Of a stretch of 64,000 nt of DNA, positions 51,438-60,655 are shown one piece after another. Under the pieces are notes generated by a model. That model did not search any database. It was not told where the DNA came from and saw only the letters and a program-made list of their open reading frames with translations. Both the position numbers and the translations under genes were made by a program. The first letter of the stretch is position 1, and each line of letters starts with the position of its first letter. Source of the stretch: CAYRTV01 sp964505785 (GTDB lineage: Bacteria; Acidobacteriota; Aminicenantia; Aminicenantales; Aminicenantaceae); NCBI GenBank assembly GCA_964505785.1, contig CAZDJZ010000002.1, forward strand, positions 248,001 to 312,000, in the 5' to 3' direction.

Positions 51438-52574
51438 TTATTCTTCTTCCCGGTCCATGTTCCCCATTTCTTTTTCCATATCTTCCATCGCAATATCACG
51501 TGAAGCTTGAATGCCCATAACGCGAAGCTTGAAATTATCAGGGCTGGATGAATAACGCATTCCCTGTTCGTATGTTATATACCCATTTTGATATAATTTA
51601 TAAATGGATTGATCAAATGTCTGCATTTTGTATTGGGAAACACCGGAAGCGATAGCATCCCGAATAAGAACGGTTTTTTCTTTATCTTGAATGCATTCTG
51701 CAATATAGGGTGTATTGATCATGACTTCAACAGCCGGCACCCGCCCGTTTCCATCTTTGCGTGGAATCAGACGCATGGAAATAATGGCTTTGATGATACT
51801 GGCAAGCTGCAGTCTCACCTGACGCTGATGGTGGGGGGCAAATACCGACACCACGCGGTTGATTGTCTCCGGGGCATCGGTTGTATGCAGAGTGCTCATC
51901 ACGAGATGGCCGGTTTCCGCTGCTGTTAAAGCTGTGCTGATTGTATCATGGTCACGCATTTCTCCGACCAAAATAATGTCCGGGTCTTCGCGCAGGGAGG
52001 CCCGCAATCCACGGGAAAATGATTTCACATCAAAACCAACCTCTCGCTGACTGATCGAGCTTTGATTATCCGGATGGAGATATTCGATCGGGTCTTCAAT
52101 CGTGATAATGTTTTCCTTTCTCCGCTGATTGATATGATTGATCATCGCCGCTAATGTGGTTGTTTTTCCGGAACCGGTTGTTCCGGTGACCATGACCAAT
52201 CCCCGGCTTTCATTTGCAATGGTTTCCAACACTTCCGGCAAGAGAAGCTCTTTTATTGTCATGATCTCAAGGGGAATAATCCGGAGCACCATAGCATACG
52301 AGCCCCGCTGGCGGTAAATGCTGCCTCTGAAACGACCGAAACCCGGCAGGCTGTATGCAAGATCAATATCATGATTCTTTTCTAAATCGGCCATCTGGTA
52401 TTCAGTGGTTACCTGTTTTACCAGTTCTCCCGTCATCTGAGGGGTTAATTTTGGATACTCATTTAAAATCTTCAATTCTCCATGTATCCTGATAACCGGA
52501 TGGTTTCCCGCCTTGACGTGGAGATCGGAGGCATCACTCTCAATAGCGATTTTTAATAATTCATCAATATCCAT
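51438..52574 (-). CDS. pilT: Twitching motility ATPase PilT
   Basis: A 378-residue secretion-type ATPase that retracts type IV pili. The N-terminal PAS-like domain (SDLHVKAGNHPVIRIHGEL) and the RecA core with Walker A GTTGSGKTTTLAAMI (near 130-144) are seen. The Asp box is present, with Walker B ILVGEMRDHDT and the His box GHLVMSTLHTTDAPE. The C-terminal tail is longer and acidic (MEDMEKEMGNMDREEE). No other pilus genes are nearby, so the apparatus is encoded elsewhere. Confidence 0.95.
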   Translation of the reverse strand: MDIDELLKIAIESDASDLHVKAGNHPVIRIHGELKILNEYPKLTPQMTGELVKQVTTEYQMADLEKNHDIDLAYSLPGFGRFRGSIYRQRGSYAMVLRIIPLEIMTIKELLLPEVLETIANESRGLVMVTGTTGSGKTTTLAAMINHINQRRKENIITIEDPIEYLHPDNQSSISQREVGFDVKSFSRGLRASLREDPDIILVGEMRDHDTISTALTAAETGHLVMSTLHTTDAPETINRVVSVFAPHHQRQVRLQLASIIKAIISMRLIPRKDGNGRVPAVEVMINTPYIAECIQDKEKTVLIRDAIASGVSQYKMQTFDQSIYKLYQNGYITYEQGMRYSSSPDNFKLRVMGIQASRDIAMEDMEKEMGNMDREEE

Positions 52575-52599
52575 GGCTTACCCCCCCTTGTTGGTTTTT

Positions 52600-53535
52600 T
52601 CATCCTTCATTATATAACCGTGTCAACCACTTATATGTATCTTTGCGCTCCCCGCTGATGTATCCAAAAAAGGCTTCTTGCAGCTTTTCCGTTACAGGGC
52701 CGCGCTTTCCTTCTCCGATTTCGATCTTGTCAATCGACCTGACAGGGGTTATTTCTGCAGCAGAACCGGTAAAAAAGATCTCATCAGCAATATAAAGCAT
52801 TTCTCTTGGTATTTCGGTCTCGATGACCGGCATATCCATTTCCTTTGCGAGGATAATGACTGAATCTCTGGTGATGCCGGGAAGAATGGAAGAAGACAAG
52901 GGAGGAGTATAAATGCTGCCGTCTTTCACCACAAAAATATTTTCTCCGCTTCCCTCACTTACAAAACCAGCATTATTAAGTGCAATGCCTTCAATATAGC
53001 CTTCTTTGACGGATTCCATCTTAATCAATTGGGAATTCATATAATTAGCCCCGGCTTTGGCTAAAGCGGGAAAGGTATTCGGAGCCATTCTTTTCCAGGA
53101 AGAAACCCGGACATCCACGCCGCTTTTAAGTGCTTCTTCCCCCAAGTATTTTCCCCATTCCCAGACCATAATAGCGCAATCTACGGGGTTGGGAAAAGGA
53201 TTGACCCCCAGTGTCCCGTATCCCCGGTATACGATAGGCCGGACATAACATTCTTTAAATTGGTTCAGCTCTATACATTCAATAATAGCTTGATTGATTT
53301 GCTCCTGGGAGTAAGGAATCTCCATCCGGTAAATTTTACAGGAATTAAACAATCTTTTAACGTGGGCATTGAGACGAAATATGATTGACCCATTTATAGT
53401 TTTATAGGTCCGGAAACCCTCGAAAATAGAGCTTCCATAATGAATCACATGAGAAGCAATATGAATGTGGGCGTCTTTCCATGGAATAAATTCTCCATTC
53501 ATCCATATTCGGCTGTTTTCATTAAAAGGGCTCAT
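52600..53535 (-). CDS. ilvE: Branched-chain amino acid aminotransferase
   Basis: A 311-residue fold-type IV PLP enzyme that interconverts Val, Leu and Ile with their 2-oxo acids. WMNGEFIPWKDAHIHIASHV at the N-terminus and HVIHYGSSIFEGFRTY (near 28-43) match IlvE; ALAKAGANYMNSQLIKMES holds the PLP lysine region, and SEGSGENIFVVKDG is the family motif. AAGGAG before a double ATG makes the second (53535) the more likely start. It lies between the Ser/Thr kinase and pilT in one strand run. Confidence 0.95.
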   Translation of the reverse strand: MSPFNENSRIWMNGEFIPWKDAHIHIASHVIHYGSSIFEGFRTYKTINGSIIFRLNAHVKRLFNSCKIYRMEIPYSQEQINQAIIECIELNQFKECYVRPIVYRGYGTLGVNPFPNPVDCAIMVWEWGKYLGEEALKSGVDVRVSSWKRMAPNTFPALAKAGANYMNSQLIKMESVKEGYIEGIALNNAGFVSEGSGENIFVVKDGSIYTPPLSSSILPGITRDSVIILAKEMDMPVIETEIPREMLYIADEIFFTGSAAEITPVRSIDKIEIGEGKRGPVTEKLQEAFFGYISGERKDTYKWLTRLYNEG

Positions 53536-53649
53536 CATCTCTCCTTTATGATTTATTCCTGCCGGCCAATGCAGGCCTTTATTAAATATAATTATGGAAT
53601 ATGCAGGCTAATTTTTGAAATTTCATCTTATCCGAATAACATTTCCAAG

Positions 53650-54588
53650 TCAATTTTCTTCATTACAATACGGGCACCGGGTTGACTTGTAGGGAAGCGG
53701 TTTGCGGCAATTCCAGCAGCATGCATTTTGCCTGTGCTCCCTGGCCTGAATCCTCCGGCGAATATCGTCGATTTCAGTTTTTTTTGCATCCTTTCCCCGG
53801 AAACGTTCCAATGCTTCAATGATTTCTCCAGCCCCTTGATATCTGTTTCCGGTATCAGAATGAAGACATTTCATGATTATGGTGTCAATTTCACGGGGCA
53901 AGTGGCTGTTTTTGATACGAGGAGGGGTAATCTTACCTTGTTTGGCTTTTTCTAAGATTTTGAAAGGGTCCGGATCAAAAATCGGCGGCCTTCCGATTAT
54001 CATTTCATAAAAAATACACCCGATTGAATAAATATCGGATTGAAAGGAAGCTTTCCCCAAAAATTGCTCCGGCGCCATATAGGGCGGAGAACCAATCCTA
54101 GTTGAGGCATAAGGAACCTTATTCAACCAGGCGGATGTTCCAAAATCTGTTATTTTCACCGTATCATCTTCATTGAGCATAATATTAGATGGACGAAGAT
54201 CGCGGTGAATTATCCTGTTTTCATGCGCATGATATACCGCATCACAAATTTGGAGTATATATGCAGCGGCTTTTTCATAATTTAAAATTTTTTCTTTTTC
54301 GAGAACTTTTTCCAAAGTTTTTCCCCGGATATATTCCATCACCATAAAGAAAACTTTGTCTTCCTTTTCCGCCGCCAGCATTCTGACTATATTCGGGTGA
54401 TTCAGAGCAGCCTGCAAACGGGGTTCTTTGAGAAGTTTAAAGAGTTCCACGGATTGTTTATGCGGAACTTTAATAGCAACAGGAATATTCAGCCAAGTGT
54501 CTTTAGCTAAATAGACCGCGCCAAAACCTCCGCTTCCCAATGATCGTAATATCTGATATTTTCCGACTTTTTGTCCCTGTAAAAACAT
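53650..54588 (-). CDS. Serine/threonine protein kinase with C-terminal zinc ribbon
   Basis: A 312-residue Hanks-type kinase without a transmembrane segment. The Gly-rich loop LGSGGFGAVYLAKD, the VAIK lysine, HRDLRPSNIM (catalytic Asp; usual DLKPxN with Arg), DFG in KITDFGTSAW and APEQ are all present, so activity is expected. After the kinase domain (about 10-265) a C-terminal double-Cys-pair zinc ribbon (CWNCRKPLPY and CPYCN) follows. It lies 1 bp from rsmE in the dnaJ-rsmE block; a role in heat-shock or translation signalling is only suggested by position. Confidence 0.92.
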   Translation of the reverse strand: MFLQGQKVGKYQILRSLGSGGFGAVYLAKDTWLNIPVAIKVPHKQSVELFKLLKEPRLQAALNHPNIVRMLAAEKEDKVFFMVMEYIRGKTLEKVLEKEKILNYEKAAAYILQICDAVYHAHENRIIHRDLRPSNIMLNEDDTVKITDFGTSAWLNKVPYASTRIGSPPYMAPEQFLGKASFQSDIYSIGCIFYEMIIGRPPIFDPDPFKILEKAKQGKITPPRIKNSHLPREIDTIIMKCLHSDTGNRYQGAGEIIEALERFRGKDAKKTEIDDIRRRIQAREHRQNACCWNCRKPLPYKSTRCPYCNEEN

Positions 54589-54589
54589 C

Positions 54590-55321
54590 TCAACTCATCC
54601 AGAAGTGAGAAATGATGGCCAAACCGCTGATCGCAGCTGTTTCCGATCGCAATGTCATCCGGCCTAAACTGGCCATTCGGAACCCGTGCTGAACTATAGT
54701 CTTTTTTTCCGGGTCTGTCCAGTCTCCTTCCGGCCCCACTAAAAGCAGAACATCATCTTCAGGAGGAGATGAATCAAGAATAACATCTTTAAGAGTGTTA
54801 TCCGCTTGCTGGCTTAAGCAAAACCCTGCTCCGCTATGTTTTGCTTCCAAAAAGGCCGTTAACGGCACAGGTTTTTTTATCTCAGGCAAATCCGTCCGGC
54901 CGCTTTGCTTGGCTGCATCAAGAATAATTTTTTTCCAGCGTGTTAGTTTTTTTTGTATATTCCCTTCGAATTTAACCACAGACCGGTCGGTGACAACCGG
55001 TGAAATGCATGCAGCGCCCAGCTCCGTGGATTTTTGTATGACAAACTCCATGGCTTTAGCTTTAATTAAGGCCGGCGCCAAAATTAATTTTAGATTGAAT
55101 CCATTGGGATTAAATGATTCCAGAATGCGGAGCCTGGTTGTGGAAGAATCGATATGCTCTATCCGTGCCGAATATAAAATTCCCTTATCATCAAAAATTT
55201 CAATTTTTTGTCCAGCCTGTATCCGGACAACCCGGCTGAGATGATGATGTTCCCTTCCCTCAAGAAAAATATGCGGCGGTTGGATTTGACTTGCCGCAGC
55301 GAAAAAACGTTTAGCTGTCAA
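54590..55321 (-). CDS. rsmE: 16S rRNA (uracil1498-N3)-methyltransferase RsmE
   Basis: A 243-residue SPOUT-class methyltransferase for m3U1498 of 16S rRNA. The N-terminal PUA-like part (HHLSRVVRIQAGQKIEIFDDKG) and the knotted C-terminal domain with LLVGPEGDWTDPEK, LGRMTLRSETAA are typical. It overlaps dnaJ by 4 bp, a common arrangement (dnaJ-prmA/rsmE). Standard length. Confidence 0.93.
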   Translation of the reverse strand: MTAKRFFAAASQIQPPHIFLEGREHHHLSRVVRIQAGQKIEIFDDKGILYSARIEHIDSSTTRLRILESFNPNGFNLKLILAPALIKAKAMEFVIQKSTELGAACISPVVTDRSVVKFEGNIQKKLTRWKKIILDAAKQSGRTDLPEIKKPVPLTAFLEAKHSGAGFCLSQQADNTLKDVILDSSPPEDDVLLLVGPEGDWTDPEKKTIVQHGFRMASLGRMTLRSETAAISGLAIISHFWMS

Positions 55322-56448
55322 TGAAATAGATTCTTGATTTTATTAATAATATTCTTATTCACCTCTTCCAGATTTTCTCCCCTGGATTCAGCAAATTTTA
55401 TTAATAATTCCTGCTGTTCCTGTGTCAGCTTTTCAGGTGTATCCACATGAACCTGAATGAATAAGTCACCTTTTTGATGATTATTAATATTGCGGATCCC
55501 CTTTCCTTTCATCTTTAAAATTTTCCCGGATTGCGTGCCGGCTGGAATTTCCATGGTTTCATTTCCGTCCAAAGTCGGCACTTCGATTTTGGTGCCTACA
55601 GCGGCTTTCGGAAATGAAATATGGGTTTCGCAATATAAGTCGCTTCCCTCCCGTTGGAATATTTCATGGGGTTTCACGCGAATGATCACAAACAAATCTC
55701 CCCTGGGCGCTCCTTGCGTCCCGGCTTCTCCCTCACCGGAAACCCGCAGCCGCATTCCATCTTCAACCCCAGGCGGAATTTTAAATTCAACCGATTTTCT
55801 CTTTTTCACCTTCCCTGTCCCATTACATTCTTTGCAGGGATTGGCTATGACATCTCCGGCTCCATGACAGCGGGGGCACTCCCGGGCTACTGTAAAGAAT
55901 CCCTGTTGATATCGGATTTGACCTTTTCCGCTGCATTGGGGACAATTAATTCTTTCAGTCCCCGGCTTCATGCCGCTTCCGTCACACGCAGGACACTGCT
56001 CAGCCCGGTTCAGCTTAACATTTTTTTCAATGCCGAAAGCAGCCTCCTCAAGAGTAAGTTTAACTTCAAGCGCTAAATCCCGGCCGGCCTGAGACCGGTG
56101 CCTTCTTTGTCTTCCACCTCCAAAAATATCACCGAATCCAAATCTGAAAAAATCTCCCAGGATATCTTCAAATCCATGAAATACGGACGAATCAAATCCG
56201 GAGAATCCTCCGAATCCCTCCCCCTTTAAACCGGCCTGGCCATACCGGTCATAAATGGACCGTTTTTCTGTATCAATAAGAATGCTATAGGCTTCGGCAG
56301 CCTTTTTAAATTTATCCTCAGCTTCCTGGTTTCCCGGATTTCGATCCGGATGGTATTTTAAGGCCTGTTGGCGGTAGGCCTTCTTTATTTCTTCGGATGA
56401 CGCGGTTCGCGCGACACCCAGCACTTCATAATAATCTAAGTCATTCAT
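55318..56448 (-). CDS. dnaJ: Chaperone DnaJ
   Basis: A 376-residue type I J-protein co-chaperone. It has the J domain with HPD (KYHPDRNPG, near 31-39), a Gly/Phe-rich region (GGFSGFDSS), four CxxCxGxG zinc motifs (near 148-215: CPACDGSG, CPQCSGKG, CPRCHGAG, CKECNGTG) and the C-terminal substrate-binding domain. It overlaps the dnaK gene by 8 bp and rsmE by 4 bp. Confidence 0.97.
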   Translation of the reverse strand: MNDLDYYEVLGVARTASSEEIKKAYRQQALKYHPDRNPGNQEAEDKFKKAAEAYSILIDTEKRSIYDRYGQAGLKGEGFGGFSGFDSSVFHGFEDILGDFFRFGFGDIFGGGRQRRHRSQAGRDLALEVKLTLEEAAFGIEKNVKLNRAEQCPACDGSGMKPGTERINCPQCSGKGQIRYQQGFFTVARECPRCHGAGDVIANPCKECNGTGKVKKRKSVEFKIPPGVEDGMRLRVSGEGEAGTQGAPRGDLFVIIRVKPHEIFQREGSDLYCETHISFPKAAVGTKIEVPTLDGNETMEIPAGTQSGKILKMKGKGIRNINNHQKGDLFIQVHVDTPEKLTQEQQELLIKFAESRGENLEEVNKNIINKIKNLFH

Positions 56449-58039
56449 TCCCGGAATTCTCCTCCTTACCTTTTTCGATTTCAGATTTTTGTGCAGTACG
56501 ACGTATTATCGTATTGATTTCATCTTTGCTTAATCCTGATGACGGCTTGACTTCAATTTCCTGCCTATGTCCGGTCGACATATCCATGGCGGAGACTTTA
56601 ACCAATCCATCTGAATCTATTTCAAAAGTCACATCTATCTGCGGCACTCCAGCCGGAGCCAACCCGATTCCCACCAAATCAAAAACAGCCAAGGATATAT
56701 TTTTTTCCGCTTCTTCCTGATCGCCTTGAAGAATATGGACCCGAACCCGCCGCTGATTATCTTCTACAGTGGTGAATGACATGGTTTTTTTTGTTGGAAT
56801 AGTGGTATTCTTGTCAATAATGCGCGTAAAGCCCCCTTTTTCTGTTTCAATTCCCAGGGACAACGGAGTCACATCCAGAAGGAGCACCAGATCGGTCATC
56901 TTTCCTTGAAGAATTCCTCCTTGAATTGCAGCTCCCATTGCGACAATTTCGTCCGGATTGATTTTTTCTACCGGCTCCTGGCGGTAATAGTCCGCTATCA
57001 TTTTTTTTATCAGCGGCATCCGGGTTTGCCCTCCAACCAGCAGTATTTCATTTATATCTTCCGGTTCCAAGCCGCAGTCGGTAAAAGCCTGCTCCATATA
57101 TGGAAACGTTTTTTCCACCAAATCCCGGGTTAATTGTTCCAGTTTCATGCGCGTCAGTTTTCTGCGGATATGTTTGGATACCGAGTTTGAAGAACATATA
57201 AAGGGAAGGTTAATTTCGCTCTCCATGGTAAAAGACAGCTCCCTTTTTGATCTTTCCGAGGCTTCTTTTATCCGCTGCAGCGCCAATTTATTCTGGGCAA
57301 GGTCTACTCCGGTTTCCTCCTTGAATTCCTCTAATATCCAATCGAGAATGCGGTTATCAAAATCCTCTCCGCCCAGAAAAGAATCACCATTGGTAGAGAG
57401 AACATGAAATATTCCGTTCTCAATCTCCAAAATAGTTATATCAAATGTTCCTCCTCCTAAATCATATACAGCTACTTTCACATCTTCTTTTTTGTCCAGA
57501 CCGTATGCCAAACTTGCGGCAGTAGGCTCATTGATTACCCTTAAAACTTCCAAACCGGCAATCCGGGCGGAGTCTTTGGTAGCCTGGCGTTGATGATCAT
57601 TGAAATGAGCCGGCACGGTGATTACGCATTCCGTAATCTCTTCACCAAAGTAAGATTCCGCACATCTCTTCAAATATTCCAGTATATACGCTGAAATCTC
57701 CTGGGGACTTATCACTTGGTCCCCTCTTTTAACCATTACATCGCCGTTAGCCGCCTCAGTTAATGTGTATGGAATTCTTTCCTGGGTTTCCCGTGCCTCT
57801 CTGGAGTCAAATTTACCCCCAATCAATCTTTTTATAGCAAAAAATGTATTATCGGGATTTGTAATGGCTTGGCGCAGAGCCGGGTTTCCCACCAGTTTTT
57901 CACCCGAACTTGTGAAACCGACGACAGACGGAGTTGTCATAAAGCCTTCCAAATTGGGGATAACCTTCGGCCGGTTGGACTCCAGGCAAGCGACGCAGGA
58001 ATATGTTGTCCCTAAATCAATTCCAATGACTTGACCCAT
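56441..58039 (-). CDS. dnaK: Chaperone DnaK (Hsp70) lacking the C-terminal lid
   Basis: A 532-residue Hsp70. The ATPase domain is complete (IGIDLGTTYSCVACLE, VYDLGGGTFDITILE, EPTAASLAYG), the linker is LVLLLDVTPLSLG and the beta substrate-binding domain reaches SSGLSKDEINTIIRR. The protein then stops about 20 residues later (EKGKEENSGNE), whereas typical DnaK has about 100 more residues forming the helical lid. The stop overlaps the dnaJ start by 8 bp, so this is a real gene end, not a visible frameshift. The overlap with dnaJ indicates coupled expression. Peptide release would be expected to be faster than in full-length DnaK. Confidence 0.93.
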   Translation of the reverse strand: MGQVIGIDLGTTYSCVACLESNRPKVIPNLEGFMTTPSVVGFTSSGEKLVGNPALRQAITNPDNTFFAIKRLIGGKFDSREARETQERIPYTLTEAANGDVMVKRGDQVISPQEISAYILEYLKRCAESYFGEEITECVITVPAHFNDHQRQATKDSARIAGLEVLRVINEPTAASLAYGLDKKEDVKVAVYDLGGGTFDITILEIENGIFHVLSTNGDSFLGGEDFDNRILDWILEEFKEETGVDLAQNKLALQRIKEASERSKRELSFTMESEINLPFICSSNSVSKHIRRKLTRMKLEQLTRDLVEKTFPYMEQAFTDCGLEPEDINEILLVGGQTRMPLIKKMIADYYRQEPVEKINPDEIVAMGAAIQGGILQGKMTDLVLLLDVTPLSLGIETEKGGFTRIIDKNTTIPTKKTMSFTTVEDNQRRVRVHILQGDQEEAEKNISLAVFDLVGIGLAPAGVPQIDVTFEIDSDGLVKVSAMDMSTGHRQEIEVKPSSGLSKDEINTIIRRTAQKSEIEKGKEENSGNE

Positions 58040-58042
58040 GGC

Positions 58043-58657
58043 TTATCCCTCTTTCTTCGGAATCTTTACTTTCACCAAAGACGGGCGCAGCAATCTATTA
58101 TGGATCATATATCCCTTTTGTAAAATTTCACTCACCTCCGGTTCATCGACATCCGCTGATTCTTCACTGGCAAATGCTTGATGAAGCCTCGGGTCAAATT
58201 CTTTTTCTTTTATTTCAATAGGCTTGACTCCCTGTTTTTTCATCACATCCATAAATTGGCGGTAAATCAGTTCAATCCCTTCCCGGAAACTTTCTCCGTT
58301 TTTCTCATCGTCACTTTCCAACGCCCTTTCAAAGTTATCCAGTACCGTTAAAAAGTCTTTTATTATTTCACTCAGGGCATATTGATAAAATTCACTTTTT
58401 TCTCGCTCCGTTCTTTTTCTGAGATTTTCATTTTCCGCCGCCGCCCGGAGATATTCTTCTTTGAATTTCTTTGCTTCTTCCCGGGCCTCATCCAAATCTT
58501 TCTTTAATGTTTCCGGATTGCCATCCTGCTCATGGTCATCACGGTTTTCATCCTGAAAGTTTGATTCCGGCTCATCGATGTATTCGATCTCAACATCATT
58601 TTCATCCTGATTCTTGGTTTTTTTTATATCAGTGTCGTCCTTTATTTTCTTGTCCAT
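58043..58657 (-). CDS. grpE: Nucleotide exchange factor GrpE
   Basis: A 204-residue co-chaperone that drives ADP release from DnaK. A long acidic, charged N-terminus (about 1-50) is followed by a coiled coil (about 50-110, DEAREEAKKFKEEYLRAAAEN) and a beta domain ending in GYMIHNRLLRPSLVKV. It stands between hrcA and dnaK, 4 bp from the dnaK start, in the usual hrcA-grpE-dnaK-dnaJ order. Confidence 0.95.
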   Translation of the reverse strand: MDKKIKDDTDIKKTKNQDENDVEIEYIDEPESNFQDENRDDHEQDGNPETLKKDLDEAREEAKKFKEEYLRAAAENENLRKRTEREKSEFYQYALSEIIKDFLTVLDNFERALESDDEKNGESFREGIELIYRQFMDVMKKQGVKPIEIKEKEFDPRLHQAFASEESADVDEPEVSEILQKGYMIHNRLLRPSLVKVKIPKKEG

Positions 58658-58676
58658 AAAAATGTCCTCCTATTGA

Positions 58677-59720
58677 TTACTGATTATAACTAAAGGTTTG
58701 GCTTAGTTTTTTGGCAACGCACTCCACTAACGGGATGATTTTTTTGTAAGGAAGTCTTTTCGGCCCTAAAATTCCTAAACTTCCAAGTATCTGATTTTCC
58801 GTTCCATAATGAGAAAGAATCAAGGAACACTCGGAAATATCGGGAATGTCAACTTCCGTTCCTATCAAAACTTTCACTCTGTCCAAACTAATAAACTCAG
58901 ATAATAATCTTGCCAGCTTAGATTTTTCCTCAAAATTACGAAAAAGGGACTGGAGCTTTTCCATGCTGAACAATTCTGGTTTTTCCAATAATTTTGATGT
59001 TCCCTGCATAAAAATATCGCTCCGATTACATTCTTGCTTAAAATAGGCCTTAATTAAGATTGATATTTTTTCTAAACCGTCCTCGAACTTCACTCGATAT
59101 TTCGGCACCTGTTCCATGAGGTAACCTTTAACGAATTCTAATGTCCTTCCTTGGAAGTTCTGATTCATGAAATGGGACGCCTTATCCAGTTCTGTTTGAG
59201 AAAAATAGGCCGATGTCTCTACAATCTCATTGACAACCATATTGGATGTTGTGATTAAAATCAGGAGAATCTTATCTTCACCGATTTTAATAAAACGCGC
59301 GTGTTTAAAGTTTAACCGTGAAATCCTGGGAGATATGACAAATCCCATATTATTTGAGTATTCTGATAACATTTCTGATGTTTTATTCAAAAGAGAGCGG
59401 AAATCGAACTTTTTCGAACGAATATCATCCAGAGAATAATCAACAGCATGAATATCTTGGAATGCATCTTCCAACAGGCTGTTTACATAGAACCGCAAAC
59501 CTAAATCCGTCGGCACACGGCCGGCGGAAGTATGGGGCTGCTTTAGATAGCCCCGGTTTTCCAGCTTGACCATAATATTTCTAACTGTTGCAGAGGAAAC
59601 GTCCACCTTGTCCTTATCCGCAATTAATCCAGAGCTGACAGGTTTTCCGATTTTTAAGTAATTTTCAACAATCAGTTTAAAAATGTATCTGTCTTTATCT
59701 CTAAAATTTTCGGACTTCAA
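58677..59720 (-). CDS. hrcA: Heat-inducible transcription repressor HrcA
   Basis: A 347-residue repressor of chaperone genes. The N-terminal winged helix (SSATVRNIMVKLENRGYLKQ) and the following HTSAGRVPTDLGLRFYV motif are the family hallmark; the large C-terminal HrcA domain follows. I place the start at TTG 59720 because AGGAGG lies 9 bp upstream and family alignment begins here; an upstream frame to 59777 has none. A canonical CIRCE operator (TTAGCACTC-N9-GAGTGCTAA) is not visible upstream, so its binding site in this organism is unclear. Confidence 0.93.
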   Translation of the reverse strand: MKSENFRDKDRYIFKLIVENYLKIGKPVSSGLIADKDKVDVSSATVRNIMVKLENRGYLKQPHTSAGRVPTDLGLRFYVNSLLEDAFQDIHAVDYSLDDIRSKKFDFRSLLNKTSEMLSEYSNNMGFVISPRISRLNFKHARFIKIGEDKILLILITTSNMVVNEIVETSAYFSQTELDKASHFMNQNFQGRTLEFVKGYLMEQVPKYRVKFEDGLEKISILIKAYFKQECNRSDIFMQGTSKLLEKPELFSMEKLQSLFRNFEEKSKLARLLSEFISLDRVKVLIGTEVDIPDISECSLILSHYGTENQILGSLGILGPKRLPYKKIIPLVECVAKKLSQTFSYNQ

Positions 59721-59839
59721 GGGTCTTCTCCTCCTGTTTTTATAGCATTTATGCTGAAAAAAAGTCAACATACACATCTGCAGCCAAATCAGAGAACAAT
59801 CTGATTTTTTGCTCCGCCTGCTCTATGACTTATTCTGAA

Positions 59840-60655
59840 TTATTCAGACTGGCGGATACGAATGCCGGCATACCCCACAACTTCATTATAATCGCCGGTA
59901 ACATCCCCCGAAGTTTGATATTGAATCAATTCAGCCTTTTCGGCACCTAATACCTGGGCTGCCACCATAGCTGCAATCGTCGGCTGAAATCCGCACATGC
60001 TGATATTATTTTCCCGTACAACTTCGTATAATTTTTCAGGCTGCATTTCCAAAATTTCATCTATTGCCATAAAATCATGTTCTTTAGCTGTTTCTTGAGA
60101 AACTTGATGGCTCATATCCGTGCTGGCAACAATCAATACATTTTTATCATAACTATTAACGCTTGCTGCTATGGCTTTACCCAATTCTATTAAATCAGAA
60201 TAATCTGCATTATAGGAAATTAATATTGGAACCATGGAAAACTCTGGTTTTAAATATTTTATAAGCGGCAGCTGCACTTCCAGAGAATGCTCCCGGGCAT
60301 GAGCTTCGCTGTCTTCTTTGACCCAGGAAGCATTTTTTGTGATATCCGCCGCCAATTGATTTTCCACAGGAATATCCCCTAATGGGATTTCCCATTTTCC
60401 GTTGGTCATTATAGCCGCTTTATTAGGCATATATCCATGGCTGGGACCAAGCAATATTATTGTATCCGGCATTTTAACAGAGGAATAAACCGCGCCGGCT
60501 ACTTTGCCTGAATATATTAAACCAGCATGGGGACATATCACGGCAACAGCATATTTTTTTTCTAAGCGTAAATCAATATATCCGGAAACCATATCACTCA
60601 ATTCTTTTTTTCCGGAAGGATAGAAATACCCAGCTACATATGCTTTTCTTTTCAT
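59840..60655 (-). CDS. amrB: Memo-like protein (AmmeMemoRadiSam system protein B)
   Basis: A 271-residue protein of the Memo family. Key segments are ICPHAGLIYSGKVAGAVYSS (near 36-55), LLGPSHGY, REHSLEVQLPLIKYL, STDMSHQ and CGFQPTIAAM; the His and Asp positions match metal-binding, dioxygenase-related residues of this family. In many bacteria it is fused to or next to AMMECR1 and a radical SAM protein, which are absent here. ATG 60655 with GGAGGAAG upstream is used; a longer frame to 60721 has no such site. Function of the system is not established. Confidence 0.9.
   Translation of the reverse strand: MKRKAYVAGYFYPSGKKELSDMVSGYIDLRLEKKYAVAVICPHAGLIYSGKVAGAVYSSVKMPDTIILLGPSHGYMPNKAAIMTNGKWEIPLGDIPVENQLAADITKNASWVKEDSEAHAREHSLEVQLPLIKYLKPEFSMVPILISYNADYSDLIELGKAIAASVNSYDKNVLIVASTDMSHQVSQETAKEHDFMAIDEILEMQPEKLYEVVRENNISMCGFQPTIAAMVAAQVLGAEKAELIQYQTSGDVTGDYNEVVGYAGIRIRQSE

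Noticed and set aside
56441..56470. Frameshift as the cause of the short DnaK
   Set aside because: The dnaK stop overlaps the dnaJ start by 8 bp and no lid-like sequence is seen in another frame, so a natural end is more likely.
59786..59807. Hairpin AAATCAGA / TCTGATTT followed by T residues as a terminator
   Set aside because: The T-run is on the plus strand while both neighbouring genes are transcribed on the minus strand; the stem is AT-rich and weak.
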